64,000 nucleotides of DNA from Haliclona indistincta. Lineage: Eukaryota > Porifera > Demospongiae > Haplosclerida > Chalinidae. A program made the translations under genes and the position numbers. Under the pieces are notes generated by a model. The model saw only the letters and a list, made by a program, of their open reading frames with translations. It searched no databases and was not told where the DNA came from. Within the stretch, counting starts at the first letter, position 1. Each line of letters starts with the position of its first letter. Of this stretch, positions 1 to 11,165 are shown piece after piece. Location: contig OZ024789.1 of NCBI GenBank assembly GCA_964017065.1, forward strand, positions 2,043,016-2,107,015, given 5' to 3'.

Positions 1-3000
1 GCCGTAGAGCAAGAAGAATGGAGATTCTTGGGTGCTCATCTGTTGGGACGCTCTGTAAGCAAACAACACAAACGGTAGTCGCTGATCCCAGTCCTTTCCA
101 TCCCGCTCAACTGTCTTAGCCAGCATATTGATGAGAGTCCTGTTGAACCTCTCGACCAGTCCATCGGTTTGTGGATGGTATGCTGTGGTGTTTACTTTCT
201 TGTATCCCAGTACCACCTGTACCTCCTTGAGTAATTCAGACAAGAAGGCTTGACCACGGTCTGACAGCAACTCTGAGGGAACTCCATGACGAGCCACAAT
301 CTCTCTCACAAGCAAATTTGCTATCGTAGCTGCTGTCTGGTCAGGAGTGGGAAATACCTCAGGCCACTTGGTCAAGTAGTCCATAAATACCACCGCATAC
401 TTATTGCCTCGACTGGATGTTGGAAACTGGATAACATCGACACCAACACGGTCAAAGGGTCCATTGACGGGTATCGGTGTGAGTGGAGAGTGCACAGCTC
501 GTCCTGGAGAATAAGTGTTACAAACCAAACAGGCACGAGTCCAGTGTGTGATGTCAGCCCTCATACTATGCCACCAATAATGTCGTCTTAGCTCACTATG
601 TACCTTAGTATCACTCAAGTGTGCTCCAAACACTCCAGCATGAGCTTCAATGAACAATAGTTGTCGCTGACTTCGAGGTGGGATTATCCTGAGGGTGCTG
701 TCCTTCTCCACTCTGTACAACACATCATCTTCAATCACATACTGAGAACTTGACAGCACCAACGTCCTAGCTCGACTCTCATCCTCAGGTAGAACACCAG
801 TCTCGAGGTACACAATGATCTCAGACAAGTCAGAATCTTCTCTCTGAGCTGCAGATAAGGCAGAATGGTCAGAATCTGCTGCAAGGTCCATGGCAGCAAT
901 CACCCCATCAGGTTCGGTGAGATCCTCACTATCTGATAGTGGAGCTCTGGATAGAGTGTCGGCATTCACATTGCTATGACCCGAACGATGCTTGATCGTC
1001 AAATTCAACTCCTGAATTGCCATGCCCCAACGTGCTAGCTTTCCAGATGGTTGTGGAGTATTCAGCAAAGAGGTCAGAGCGGAGTGGTCTGTAAATACTT
1101 CACAAGAATGTCCATAGAGATAGGGTCTAAAGTGCTTGACTGCCCACACAACTCCCAAACCTTCAAGCTCGGTGATACCATAATTCTTCTCATGTGATTG
1201 CAAAGATCGGCTAGCATAAGCAACAGGATGTACAGAGCCATCATCTTGTTTCTGAGCCAACACTGCTCCAAGTCCTGCTCCTGATGCATCAGTCTCGAGC
1301 ACGAAAGGTCTTGAGAAATCAGGGAATACCAATAATGGAGAGTTGATGAGTAGCTCTTTCAAATCATCGAATGCTTTCTGACAGTTGTGTGTCCAAGCAA
1401 AAGGAACATCCTTCTTGGTGAGAGCATGAAGTGGTCCAGCAATCTTGGCGAAGCCTGGAACGAACTTCCGATAATACGAGGCAAGACCTAGAAAAGAACG
1501 CAGTGTCTTTACGTCTTGTGGTACAGGAAACTGTCGCACTGCCTCGACCTTCTTTGGATCTGCCCGAACACCATGTTCCGAGACCACATGTCCTAAATAC
1601 TCTACTTCAGTTAGAGCAAATCGGCACTTTCCTGGTCGTAGTTTCAACCCTGCCTCACGAAGACGATCTGTCACCTTGGAGAGATTAACATTGTGTTCTT
1701 CCATAGTTCGCCCGAACACAAGTACATCATCAAGATATACAACACAAACTGACCGTGCCAATCCTGACAGGACAATTTCCATCAATCTCTGGAAAGTAGC
1801 AGGTGCATTCACCAACCCAAACGGCATCTTTCTGAACTGATACAGACCTGCAAAAGTGGTGAAAGCTGTCTTTTCTTTGGAGTCCTCATCCATAGCAACC
1901 TGCCAGTATCCGGATGCAAGGTCTAATGCTGAGAAATACTTGGAACCATTCAGGATATCTAGTGTGTCGTCAATCCTGGGTAATGGGAATTCATCCAACT
2001 TAGTGATCTGGTTAAGCTTCCGATAGTCAACGCAGAAACGAATTCCACCGTCTTTCTTCTGAACAAGTACTATTGGGCTGGCCCAAGGACTAGCTGAGGG
2101 TTCAATAACTCCTTGTTTGAGCATGTCATCTACAAGCTCTTCAACCTTGTTTCTTAGTGCAAATGGAGTCCTTCTCAAAGGTTGCTTGATAGGGAGGTGT
2201 TGACCGGTGTTGATTGGGTGAGTCACTAACTCAGTTGTACCAAGCTCACTTGGGTCTAGTGCAAAGACATCAGAATAAGAAGACAATAGAGATTGTAGAG
2301 ACTCTCGGTCGTCCTTCACAAGATGACTAAAGTCAGTGCCGATCTGATTGAACAGCTTAGCGATCCGTTCCTGACGCTTGTCAGCTTCATCGTGTGGTAG
2401 GTCTTCCACTGTGAGGCTCTGCAGTCTGGATAGTTCTGCTGATCGACTCAAGTCACTCTCATCTCTAGACAACACAGTGGTTGCTGTAACAAGTCCAAGA
2501 TGAGTCCCTTCTTCTAGGCACTCTTTCTCAACACCACTGTTCTGCAATACCAATGTCAAGAATTGGTCTTCTTTCATCTCTACGACACTGTCAGCCATTT
2601 GTAGTCCTTGACTCAGTTCAGATGGGGTGAACATTAGTGGTCCTTTGAGGGGAGTGCCTTCCACGGTCGCACGTACTACCTTTTGCATACCAGCTGGAAT
2701 CTTCACAGCTTGCAGTAGTCGTACCTCTTTTCCATCAAGTAGTCTGGTTTCTACTTCTTTCTGTACAGGCTGTGTAACACCAGGCTCATGGGGAGATTCT
2801 CGACTTTCCTCTCTAACAGTCGGCTTCGACTCTGATGGAGTAAGTTGCTCACTAGCGAAGAGATCTGTTGTGCCACCATCAGCATCCTTTGTTACCAAGG
2901 AGAATCCTAGCTGAGGTTGAACGTCGGTGCCTAATAAGAGGTCATTGGGAGCGTTCTTGCGAACTAAAATAGTAGTATTCATTTGGCATCGTCCCCTGGA

Positions 3001-5475
3001 CAGAGTGAGTTCAGTCTGAGCAATGAAATCTAGGCGGTGTCCACCATAGCTTTTCAACATTACATCAGGGGCTTTGAGCTTCTTGCGAGTAGATTCTATC
3101 CACTGCGCATCTGTCTGCTCCTTAGGTCGGTTGCTCTTAAGAACCTTCCACACGAACTCCAAAGAGGCAATAGTGGCTGGCGATCCAGTGTCTATTAGAG
3201 CTTCGACACTGATCCCTTCCAACGCGACAGTAGCATAGACAGTAGGTCCCAACCTCGAACCTTTGTCAGCTGGTATGACTGCTTTTACTGCATTAAGACT
3301 CTCAATAGCTGCATCCAATTCAGCTTGCCGTAGCTTTTCACGGAGGATTTCTATCTCTTGTTTTTTATCCACAGAGTCAGAATTCTCTTGTGGGGTCATG
3401 TGTTTCACTTGAGATTTTCCTCGCGATTCGCCACTGTTCTTGGGAGTCTTCTGATAGGGGCAATCAGTCTTGTAGTGTCCTTCCATACCACATCGGTAAC
3501 AGGCGACATTCTTGCCACGTGGGGTCTTGGGTGGATCAGTACGATCAGAGGGAGTAGGTAGAGGAACTTTAGGAGGAGTAGCTGGTGTAGGGAGGTTACG
3601 GTTCACCGGTCCGCCAAAACGATTCTTGTTTTGATATAGTTTCTGTGGGTAACGTCCCGAAACTTCTTTCCACTTGGCTTCCTCAAATCTGGCTTTAGCT
3701 ACAATCTCATCAACACTGCCCTCAACGCCCACAACTTTGGCTTGGATTTCTGGTCGAAGACCAGACACAAACTGGTTCAGTAGAACTATCTGACCAACCT
3801 TCTCAGCTTCTGTGTTACCACCTATGGTAGTAGAATATGCTTTGCTGTGTAGCTTGCGAAGCTCTTGGGCGTAGTCATCGACGGATTCACTAGCTCCCTG
3901 TTTTCGACTATGAAACATCTGGGTCTGTAGTGCCGTCAGTTTAACTGGTGTAAACCTCTTCTTCAATGCACCAATTAGTTGGTCATAGTCGGCCTTCTGT
4001 GTTGGAGTACAGGACCTATAGAAGGACTTAGCGTTGCCTCGAAGAGCTGCAGTGAGGTGTACTGTCTTGAAATTTTTGTCCCACCTAGCAACACGTGCCA
4101 CTGCTTCAAAGTGATCCAACCATTCTTCAAATGTTTCACCATCACGCTGATCTCCGCCATGAAAGCTGGGAATAGACGGTAAGTGGGCAGGATGGACCAT
4201 AGGTGGGTAAGGTGTAGCGCTTGCAGCTCCAGTTAACCCTGGGTTGAAACTCGTACTGAAAGGGCTAGGGGTAGGGGTAAAATGAAAGGGTGTAGTCACT
4301 GGGGTAGAGACACTCTCAGTAGATACAGGTAATGGCTGAGTTGCATGTCCTCCTGCGATCGCAGTCGTCGTGGTTGGAGAGTAGGTGAAAGTAGGTTTAG
4401 TTGCCGGTGACGATGACACAGAAGTGTACGCAGTCATTGGAGAGTAGGGAAAGGTAGGCATGGCTGTTGGTGACGATGACACAGAAGTGCATGTAGTCAG
4501 TCCAGCAGCTCCAAAACCTGCAAGAGGAGAAAAAGATGGTAATGACCCAACTTTCAAGTTAGTCTGTCCTGGTAATGAGAACCGCACAGCTGCAGCAGGT
4601 GTGAAGGAAGGTGCAGTCACGTGTAATCCATGGCTCGGAAGGGTGATAGTCGGTGCTGCTGACTCTTTGTTTCTCTTTGTAGAAGGTCCTTCCAGTTCCT
4701 GAATCTTGATTTTAGCTCCCTCCAGTTCAGCCCGAAGTTGTTGATTCTCAGATATGCTGTCCCCCAGCTGTCCTTGAAGGTGCTGATTCTCAGATCTGGT
4801 GTCCTCCAGCTGTCCTTGAAGGTGTTGACTCTCTGATCGGCACGTCTCTAGCTGCCCTCGAAGGTGTTGACTCTCACCTTGACACGTCTCCAGCTGTTCC
4901 TGATGGTGACAAATGGATTCGTCCTTGTGTTCGCTTAACTCCTGCAAATGTTGTTCCCGCTGTTTCGCTTCTTCTAGCTGTCTGGATAAAGAGTCGTCCT
5001 CGGTTGCAGTACTCTCTTGCCTTGTTCTGCGCAGATGATCAAGCTCGTCTAAAGCTCTTTGCTCCCGTGCTTCCCATTTCGATCGCTCAGATTCCAAGAG
5101 TCGATAATACTTTAACTCTCGAGCCTCTCCTCGCTGTTCTTCTTCCAAACGGTATTGTTCAAACTCTGCTGCCTTAACTTTCAGCTGTTCTTCCAGTTCA
5201 CTCTCTCTGTTCTTGCTCCTTGATAATGCTTCTTGCAATTCGCTCGCTGCTCCAGGCTCCGTTTGCTCGGTTTGTTCACTTGCCGTAGTCTGCTCCGCGC
5301 ACTGCTTGATGCGGTCTCTAAGCTGTTCCGCTTCGGTCTTTGACTGTTCGAGCTCCTCCTCCAACTGTAGAACATGACTCTGGTCGGGGTGTTCCTCACG
5401 CAGACGTCTGTTTTCTGTCTCTAGTTGGTTCTTCTCCCACGTCAGGTTGTCCAACCGCGTCCTCAAGGCTTCCAT
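1..5475 (-). CDS. Ty3/gypsy gag-pol polyprotein (fused ORF, runs off window)
   Basis: One minus-strand frame stays open from an ATG at 5475 to base 1 (1825 codons, no stop seen) and continues outside the window. In order: a long coiled-coil N terminus rich in E, Q, L and R (about residues 1-260) with repeated QHLQGQLE-type units; a Ser/Thr/Pro linker; a retrotransposon gag domain (about 4200-3700); a CCHC zinc knuckle with core CYRCGMEGH near 3500; an aspartic protease with ALIDTGS near 3200; reverse transcriptase with YLDD near 1730; RNase H with ETDAS near 1290; an integrase HHCC zinc finger near 640-520; and the integrase core through LVERFNRT near 150. Gag and pol share one frame, unlike the second gypsy element in this window. 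All catalytic motifs are present, so it may be active; only the integrase C terminus and 3' LTR lie outside. The unusually long N-terminal coiled coil is the odd part. Confidence 0.93.
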   Translation of the reverse strand, partial: MEALRTRLDNLTWEKNQLETENRRLREEHPDQSHVLQLEEELEQSKTEAEQLRDRIKQCAEQTTASEQTEQTEPGAASELQEALSRSKNRESELEEQLKVKAAEFEQYRLEEEQRGEARELKYYRLLESERSKWEAREQRALDELDHLRRTRQESTATEDDSLSRQLEEAKQREQHLQELSEHKDESICHHQEQLETCQGESQHLRGQLETCRSESQHLQGQLEDTRSENQHLQGQLGDSISENQQLRAELEGAKIKIQELEGPSTKRNKESAAPTITLPSHGLHVTAPSFTPAAAVRFSLPGQTNLKVGSLPSFSPLAGFGAAGLTTCTSVSSSPTAMPTFPYSPMTAYTSVSSSPATKPTFTYSPTTTTAIAGGHATQPLPVSTESVSTPVTTPFHFTPTPSPFSTSFNPGLTGAASATPYPPMVHPAHLPSIPSFHGGDQRDGETFEEWLDHFEAVARVARWDKNFKTVHLTAALRGNAKSFYRSCTPTQKADYDQLIGALKKRFTPVKLTALQTQMFHSRKQGASESVDDYAQELRKLHSKAYSTTIGGNTEAEKVGQIVLLNQFVSGLRPEIQAKVVGVEGSVDEIVAKARFEEAKWKEVSGRYPQKLYQNKNRFGGPVNRNLPTPATPPKVPLPTPSDRTDPPKTPRGKNVACYRCGMEGHYKTDCPYQKTPKNSGESRGKSQVKHMTPQENSDSVDKKQEIEILREKLRQAELDAAIESLNAVKAVIPADKGSRLGPTVYATVALEGISVEALIDTGSPATIASLEFVWKVLKSNRPKEQTDAQWIESTRKKLKAPDVMLKSYGGHRLDFIAQTELTLSRGRCQMNTTILVRKNAPNDLLLGTDVQPQLGFSLVTKDADGGTTDLFASEQLTPSESKPTVREESRESPHEPGVTQPVQKEVETRLLDGKEVRLLQAVKIPAGMQKVVRATVEGTPLKGPLMFTPSELSQGLQMADSVVEMKEDQFLTLVLQNSGVEKECLEEGTHLGLVTATTVLSRDESDLSRSAELSRLQSLTVEDLPHDEADKRQERIAKLFNQIGTDFSHLVKDDRESLQSLLSSYSDVFALDPSELGTTELVTHPINTGQHLPIKQPLRRTPFALRNKVEELVDDMLKQGVIEPSASPWASPIVLVQKKDGGIRFCVDYRKLNQITKLDEFPLPRIDDTLDILNGSKYFSALDLASGYWQVAMDEDSKEKTAFTTFAGLYQFRKMPFGLVNAPATFQRLMEIVLSGLARSVCVVYLDDVLVFGRTMEEHNVNLSKVTDRLREAGLKLRPGKCRFALTEVEYLGHVVSEHGVRADPKKVEAVRQFPVPQDVKTLRSFLGLASYYRKFVPGFAKIAGPLHALTKKDVPFAWTHNCQKAFDDLKELLINSPLLVFPDFSRPFVLETDASGAGLGAVLAQKQDDGSVHPVAYASRSLQSHEKNYGITELEGLGVVWAVKHFRPYLYGHSCEVFTDHSALTSLLNTPQPSGKLARWGMAIQELNLTIKHRSGHSNVNADTLSRAPLSDSEDLTEPDGVIAAMDLAADSDHSALSAAQREDSDLSEIIVYLETGVLPEDESRARTLVLSSSQYVIEDDVLYRVEKDSTLRIIPPRSQRQLLFIEAHAGVFGAHLSDTKVHSELRRHYWWHSMRADITHWTRACLVCNTYSPGRAVHSPLTPIPVNGPFDRVGVDVIQFPTSSRGNKYAVVFMDYLTKWPEVFPTPDQTAATIANLLVREIVARHGVPSELLSDRGQAFLSELLKEVQVVLGYKKVNTTAYHPQTDGLVERFNRTLINMLAKTVERDGKDWDQRLPFVLFAYRASQQMSTQESPFFLLYG

Positions 5476-5550
5476 TGCACACTGCAACTCCAGGTAGCCA
5501 ACGCAATGACGATCCGTCGGTGAGATTGATTGGCGCTCTCTCCTAACAGT

Positions 5551-5568
5551 ATCCCGGACAAGCCCCCA
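5551..5568 (-). other. Primer-binding site, tRNA-Pro type
   Basis: On the minus strand this reads TGGGGGCTTGTCCGGGAT, which fits the 3' end of animal tRNA-Pro with one mismatch to the usual retroviral Pro PBS. It lies 2 bases inside the LTR edge and 75 bases before the gag-pol ATG, exactly where minus-strand priming should occur. The match is seen in the sequence; the tRNA assignment rests on known tRNA-Pro 3' ends. Confidence 0.8.
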
Positions 5569-5570
5569 AA

Positions 5571-5953
5571 TGTAACTCTAGAGGCCGCCAGGCGCGAGAC
5601 AAACACTGAGGATTCAGTTCAGAGCAACTGCTCTATTCAACTCTTTCTTACTGAATCACATTCTAACTCAATACAATTGATACATGGCTTTATATACAGC
5701 ACATAATTAGAATCATAGTCATAATCAGTTATAGTTAACACTAGTTCACAGTCAGATATTACAATAATACAGAGAGTGTGTGATCATGATCAGCTTGTGA
5801 TGATGGATAGTGACTAGTAAACAGTGTTTACACTAGTATTCATGTGTGTATCATTAGGTACTGTATTACCATAACTTATTATTGTTGGTAAACATGTAGT
5901 AATATGTGGCTACCACTATCTCTTACTATACTAACAGTGGTTTATCACAACAG
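5571..5953 (-). repeat. Probable 5' LTR of the minus-strand gypsy element
   Basis: On the minus strand the LTR ends in GAGTTACA next to the PBS, so the inner edge at 5571 is firm. A TATATAAAG box lies at about 5689-5697, followed by a short R-U5 region. The outer edge is a guess: a minus-strand TGTTGTGA at 5953 is a possible start, but the second LTR is outside the window, so neither length nor target duplication can be checked. Confidence 0.5.
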
Positions 5954-6209
5954 CTCTCTCATGTCATAGTTTGTATTCTAGTGTTGCTCCATTATTGCTG
6001 GTCATGTGAGTCATATCTTTAGTGTTCTATCAGCTAGTCATGAGATGTGTTGAATCAGTTGTGTTAGTGACTGTGTTGTTACTGTCAGTACTGATGGTAT
6101 TATACCAGTAGCTACTACAGTATCTGATGGACACACACCATCTCATGATCATGGTAACACTATACCTGCTACTGCTGTCAATATGGCTCATGGTGTCTCA
6201 TGTGTGTAG

Positions 6210-6665
6210 GTAGTGACACTCCCACTCTACTCAAGCTGAAGAAGATGAAAGGAGCTGATGGTAAACCACTGAAGATAGTTCAAAAGATTGCTGCTCATGA
6301 CTACACAACATTCGGTATGTGTCTCCTACAAGATGAGAATGGAGAAGTGGTTGCTCTCATTGAGAAGGACCATATCATCAGAGGTGCTGAGAGTGTCACA
6401 CAAGCCATCCTCCAGAAATGGCTGACAAGTGATGCACCTACTCGTACATATCAACACTTGATAGAGTGTCTCAAAGATGCTGATCTGGGTGCACTTGCTG
6501 AGCTCATTGCACAAAGGTAAGCTACCAACAAACAGAGTTCACTCACTCACTCTCTCACTCACTCACTCACTCACTCTCTCTCACTCACTCACTCACTCAC
6601 TCACTCTCTCTCACTCACTCACTCACTCACTCACTTACTCATTCTTTCATCTCTCTCTCAGATAA
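6210..6665 (+). CDS. Death-domain protein, last coding exons (5' part not resolved)
   Basis: An exon from about 6210 to 6516 (donor GTAAGC) encodes a Death-domain-like fold ending in the conserved helix pattern TYQHLIECLKDADLGALAEL, with an upstream FGMCLL and IEKDHI. Splicing from AG at 6516 to the acceptor ending at 6661 completes an Arg codon and then gives an immediate TAA (6663-6665). Death domains mediate adaptor contacts in apoptosis and innate signalling, and many sponge genes carry them. A reading frame at about 6074-6196 could be an upstream linker exon, but the gap to the Death exon is too short for a normal intron and the frames do not join, so the 5' part is uncertain. The gypsy element ends only about 250 bp upstream and may have cut the gene. 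Confidence 0.65.
6538..6660 (+). repeat. (ACTC)n microsatellite in intron
   Basis: About 120 bp of ACTC repeats interrupted by CTCT units fills the short last intron of the Death-domain gene and runs up to its polypyrimidine acceptor. The same tetranucleotide on the opposite strand (GAGT) occurs in the TDG intron at about 61168-61335. Confidence 0.9.
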
Positions 6666-7026
6666 AGCTGTTCAGTATCAGATCACTTCATTGTATACCA
6701 GCGGGACTGTTAGCAGTACTGATGTGTGAATCACGACACATGTAAAATGTAACTGTCGTGCAGTCACCACTTTTTGTTGTATTATTCAAATTCATCAATT
6801 TGATTATTATTGTGTAGTTAGTTGGTGTAAGTTCTTACTCCTCACAGCAATTTAGTTCAGCAACATTCCCGCGCATTTTTCATATTGTCAATGTATTCCA
6901 ATTAGCTCTCACCCAGACACGCCTATCTAGCATGGTAGCACTAGCTAATCGTTCTCTATCAGCTATCTCTCTACTACTGAACTCTACTATCTACCACAAG
7001 GACAGATACATATCCTTCTTCACTAT

Positions 7027-7206
7027 ATGATCTCTCAAGGCGGGTTTAGCGGCACAGCAGCAGCCGGCTCACGAGAACTGGCTAAGCTTGCGGAAGCAGC
7101 TATAGTCATGCAAGATCAATCCGAGATCTCGTTTGAACTACGTACTGTAGTTTGTAGCCTCTGTGTTGCCTTCTCTGCTGAAACACTACCTCAGACAATC
7201 AACTAG
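7027..7206 (+). CDS. Short unidentified ORF (59 codons)
   Basis: ATG at 7027 to TAG at 7204-7206. The product starts MISQGGFSGTAAAG and has a mixed, protein-like composition (ELAKLAEAAIVMQDQ, then a hydrophobic stretch with two Cys). I do not recognise it. A possible donor lies shortly after it (TCAG|GTACGC at about 7232). Apart from this, the stretch 6666-7617 shows no supported gene. It could be a small protein, the 5' end of the following damaged gene, or chance. Confidence 0.2.
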   Translation: MISQGGFSGTAAAGSRELAKLAEAAIVMQDQSEISFELRTVVCSLCVAFSAETLPQTIN

Positions 7207-7617
7207 ACACGAGATTCATCACAGTATCATCAGGTACGCTTGCCTCTCTTTCTGTCTGATTCTCTGCTGATTTTCATTCTCTTATTCAATGCTGTGTTCT
7301 TATTCCTTGTTCAATCCAATCCTTGTGTGTTGTTCTAACATTGTTCATAAGTGTATTCAAAACATCCTTTAATTTGCTTGCCTAATTTTCAGTCGTAACT
7401 TAGTATTTTGATATGTTCTTGTCTCAATTACTGTGTGTCAGTCTCACTGACTCATTTAATACTTATTCTGACTATCTTTTGTTTTCTTTGCTCAGAGCCG
7501 TTGTTGTTGTTTTAGACTCGTTCCATTTCAAAGTAACAGAAGAGTATCAAGACAGTGAACCACCAGCTGAGCAACAAGAGGAGGAAGAAGACAATGCAAT
7601 GGAGCTGACTACCTCAG

Positions 7618-10600
7618 AGGATCCACTCCACTATACTCAACACCATCCTACGTGGTCTGGAGTCAAGTCTTACTAAAGAGGTACTAACTATAGAATCTCA
7701 ATTTAGTACTTGTACTATAGCAGCTGTTGAAACCTAGTTTTTGACTTCTAGCTAGTGTGCCTTTTCAAATGTGAACCAAAGTTAAAAATACTGAACTATT
7801 ATTAATGATGTGTGATCTGTTTGTAGTCAGAGTACAAGTTTACTAGTGACTATAATTATAGTAAACAGAGATAAAATAAAAGATGTAGTGTGTACAGATG
7901 CCCTTTACTCTCTCTCACTGCTTGTTCTAGAGACACAGTGACTGCATTACAGCGACAGCAGTAGCAAGGTGAGGTCGTATTAAAATCATACTATAAATTA
8001 TACTAGCTCACAAACATGTTTACAGCTCTGAGCATGACTTTGAACACCCAACACCCCTACAAAGTCAATACAAACCCTTCATCACCAATCACTGTTCAAT
8101 CCATAACGTACATTATGTTAGTATGTGAATTACATATACATTAGCTGTCAAAGGAGAAGGTCTAGAAGAGGCAATGGAAATGATCCCTAAAGCTCACTCA
8201 TCCATCTCCCTCTCCCTCCCCTTTCCCTCCCTCTCCCCTCTCTCTCTCTCCCTCCCTCTTTCTCTTCCTTTCCGTCTCTCAGGCTAACTAACACACTCAA
8301 AGGCAACGCATCATGATACACATCATTGCAGCTACACTCAGCTACGGTTTACACAATACAGCTCTATGGTTACTTCATCAAGTGATTCATCTGGGTGTTT
8401 GATGATGCAGCTCTTTATATCGAGGTACATTCTGATCAAGTACTGATTAGTGAATGAGAAGATGTAAGCTATTGGTATAGCTGTGGTATGACTTTGCCTG
8501 TACCTTGATTTTACTACTGCAATAGTAAATAAAGCACCTACGGTGTAAAGATGCAAAATCAGGTTGAAAATTAATTTCAATGCTCAAAATTATGTTTAGT
8601 TAAAAAATTATTTTTTCCCTTAGCTTCATGTACTGGCGTACACTATCCATCACTTGCTGGAGGGACTCAGCCCCATTCTGAAACCAGGAGACTTGGACTC
8701 AAGCCTGGACCTCATCATCCTTTGACATGTATCTTTAGCGATCATCTTCACGCAGCATCTCTCCCTCCCTCCTCTCTCTCTCTCTCTATCTCTCTCACTC
8801 TCGTCCTCTCATGCCCAACTAGCTCTTGAGGAGAACATTGCCACCATTACTACATGTACACGTGTTTGAGATACTGCAGAAATATGCTCGCTTTGGTTCA
8901 GTTGGAGCTAACAGAGAATTATTGATCTTTGCTGCTTTTAAGGTGAGTTTGTAGCTTGATGGAGCAGCCTAGTCAGTAACAGGTGTTGTCTCTGTGTGTT
9001 ATAGGCAGTGACCACTATCCTTCAGTACTGCACTGATCACACTATCACTGAGAGTGAATTAAAGATACTCCTCTCATTCATTGAGGAGGATATTCATGAC
9101 TACCAGCGACAGAGCACAGCGTATCCACTGCTCAAGGTGAGCTAGCTACACTAGCATCATGTGACCTAGCTGCTGTGTGTAGGCCATATTGAGCAGGAAG
9201 CTGGTAGTGAAGGAGATGTATGATGTGATGATGAAGGTATCAGAGCAGTGTGTGTCAGCTGATAGTGAGACAGTGTGTGGACATGCTCGTCAAGTGAGCT
9301 AGCAGCCTCCTCATGTACTAGCTCATACCATGATACTGCTGTTGTAGGCTATTGTACAGTTCATGATGGACTATCCACTAGGAAAGAGACTCAACAAATA
9401 CTTGGGTTCCTTTGTCGCTAATTTGAAGTTAGTATTCTTATGGAGTTTGTACATTATGTCTCCATCCCTCTCCCTCCCTTTGTCTCTCTCTCTCTCTCTC
9501 TCTAGCTATAATGATCAGTCTGGTCGTGAGTCAGTGATAGAATAATTGACAATGATCTTCACTAAATTTCCTGAGGTGACTACTGACTAGTAGCTATTAC
9601 CATGGTGATGATCCATTCTCTCTCTCTCCTTCTCTCCCTCATTCTCTCTCCCCTCCCTCCTTCCCTCCCTCCCTCCCTCCCTCACTCCTTCCCTCTCTCT
9701 CTCTACCACAGAGGCTCCTTCATCGTAATGCTGGCTATCTCTTTGTTCCTCTGGCTACTCAAATGATCAATGATTCTTCACAATATTGTCGGCAAAATGG
9801 CAGCAGAGTCTATCAAGGCGCTACTACAGAGAGTGAGTCACCATCATGTGATGAGGTGTTGAAGTGTGTTATGTGACTCTAGGTTGGTAAAGAGAAGAGG
9901 AATGAGATTGCTATCATGATAGAGGACTGGTTTATTCATGATAATGTGAGTTTGTGTAGCATGCAGTCGTTGGGAGGAGCCATGTGGTATAATGTGTGTG
10001 TCTGGATGTGGTGGTTCAACTGTAGCTTATAGTCACCTAACAAACAAGTGAGCTATGTTAGAGCTGCAAGATGATACCATATTGTTCCTGCCCACCCATC
10101 TGTGTCTGTAAAACAGGTGCCTCATTTTGTAATGTGTACTACTAGCTAGCTGTCTATCAACTGTACATTACAACTGTACGTAGAACTTTGGGTGCAGTGA
10201 GGCACATTTGCCCCACGGGCTTATAGAAATAACGACTAGGTTGGTCCATATAGCACCAGCTCACAGCAGCTGCTCAACTAGTGCACTGTGGGTGCCCATG
10301 GTGTACGTGTGACCCGGACTTGAGGCAATGAAATATTTTGCTTTTTTGCTGTAGTGTCTAGTGACGAACCTTGGAAGCCACCAAAACAAAGCACTGATAG
10401 TTGTAGAATAGTGATGTTTTTAACCCGCAACGCAGATGTATTTGAAATTCCTGGATCAAAATCTTTTTGTCTTCTGTTCAGATGTTGCCATAGCGATGGG
10501 TGAGCAGGGACTAGGTGAATGGGTGAGCAAGATGTTGAGAGAGACAGCAGGTGAGAGACAGCTGATGGTGCATCTGTTGGTGATATGTAACCAGGCTGCC

Positions 10601-10779
10601 TGTTTTAGCGGAAGGCCTGGGTACGAGGCTAGATCTAGCTGGTAATATCTGCTGCTGTAGGAGCTGTGAGCCTGCACCATTTAGCAGAGGAGGTTGTTGA
10701 TCTGATCAAGGATCAGTGTGGGAAGGAGGTGTTCTCTGTGGCTCACACAGCAGTACATCGACAAGCTGTTGCTGTGTAG
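7618..10779 (+). pseudogene. utp20: UTP20 C-terminal copy, unprocessed and decayed
   Basis: Successive GT-AG exons encode the C-terminal HEAT-repeat region of UTP20, a small-subunit processome protein of ribosome biogenesis. Exons seen: 7618-7680, 8624-about 8720 (LHVLAYTIHHLLEGL), 8823-8942, 9005-9136, 9183-9293 (AILSRKLVVKEM), 9348-9427 (FMMDYPLGKRL), 9506-9575 (SGRESVIE), 9712-9832, 9883-9945, about 10492-10549 and 10661-10779. Damage: TAA at 9543-9545 where the family has Met after SVIE; one extra base near 9793 that breaks the frame before MAAESIKALLQ; the exon at 8624 has no donor at its expected end; exons corresponding to over 100 residues are missing between the first two; and TAG at 10777-10779 ends the basic tail early. 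Introns are retained, so it arose by DNA duplication, not retrotransposition. The introns contain CT-rich low-complexity tracts (for example 8200-8280, 9600-9710). Confidence 0.8.
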
Positions 10780-11165
10780 AGAAAATAGAGAAACAATGAA
10801 ACACAGAATACAACATGAAGAACCTTCACACTCCCGTCCATGTAAAAGAACAGCCTGTACATCAGTGAAACAATGAAACATAGAATACATTATGACGAAC
10901 CTTCACACTCCACGCAAAGAACAGCCTGTATATCAGGGAAACAATGAAGCACAGAATACATTATGACGAACCTTCACACTCCATGTAAAAGAACAGCCTA
11001 CATGTATACCAGGGAAACAATGAAGCACAGAATACATTATGACGAACCTTCACACTCCATGTAAAAGAACAGCCTGTATATCAGAGAAACAATGAAGCAC
11101 AGAATACATTATGACGAACCTTCACACTCCATTCAAAGACCAGCTAGCATAAGCTGTATAACAGG
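10780..11165 (+). repeat. Minisatellite, about 70-77 bp unit, five to six copies
   Basis: Each unit runs GAAACAATGAAGCACAGAAT, then ATTATGACGAACCTTCACAC, then a variable CATGTAAAAGAACAGCCTGT and an ATCAGG end. Units differ by small indels. The array starts right after the last UTP20-like exon. From its end to 11997 I see no gene, only AT-rich sequence with scattered ATGATACAAG-like fragments. Confidence 0.85.

Noticed and set aside
6477..6665. ORF of LTHSLTLSHS repeats as a protein
   Set aside because: Translation of the (ACTC)n microsatellite in the intron.
10780..11165. CRISPR-like array
   Set aside because: Units are contiguous 70-77 bp tandem repeats without unique spacers, in a eukaryotic genome.
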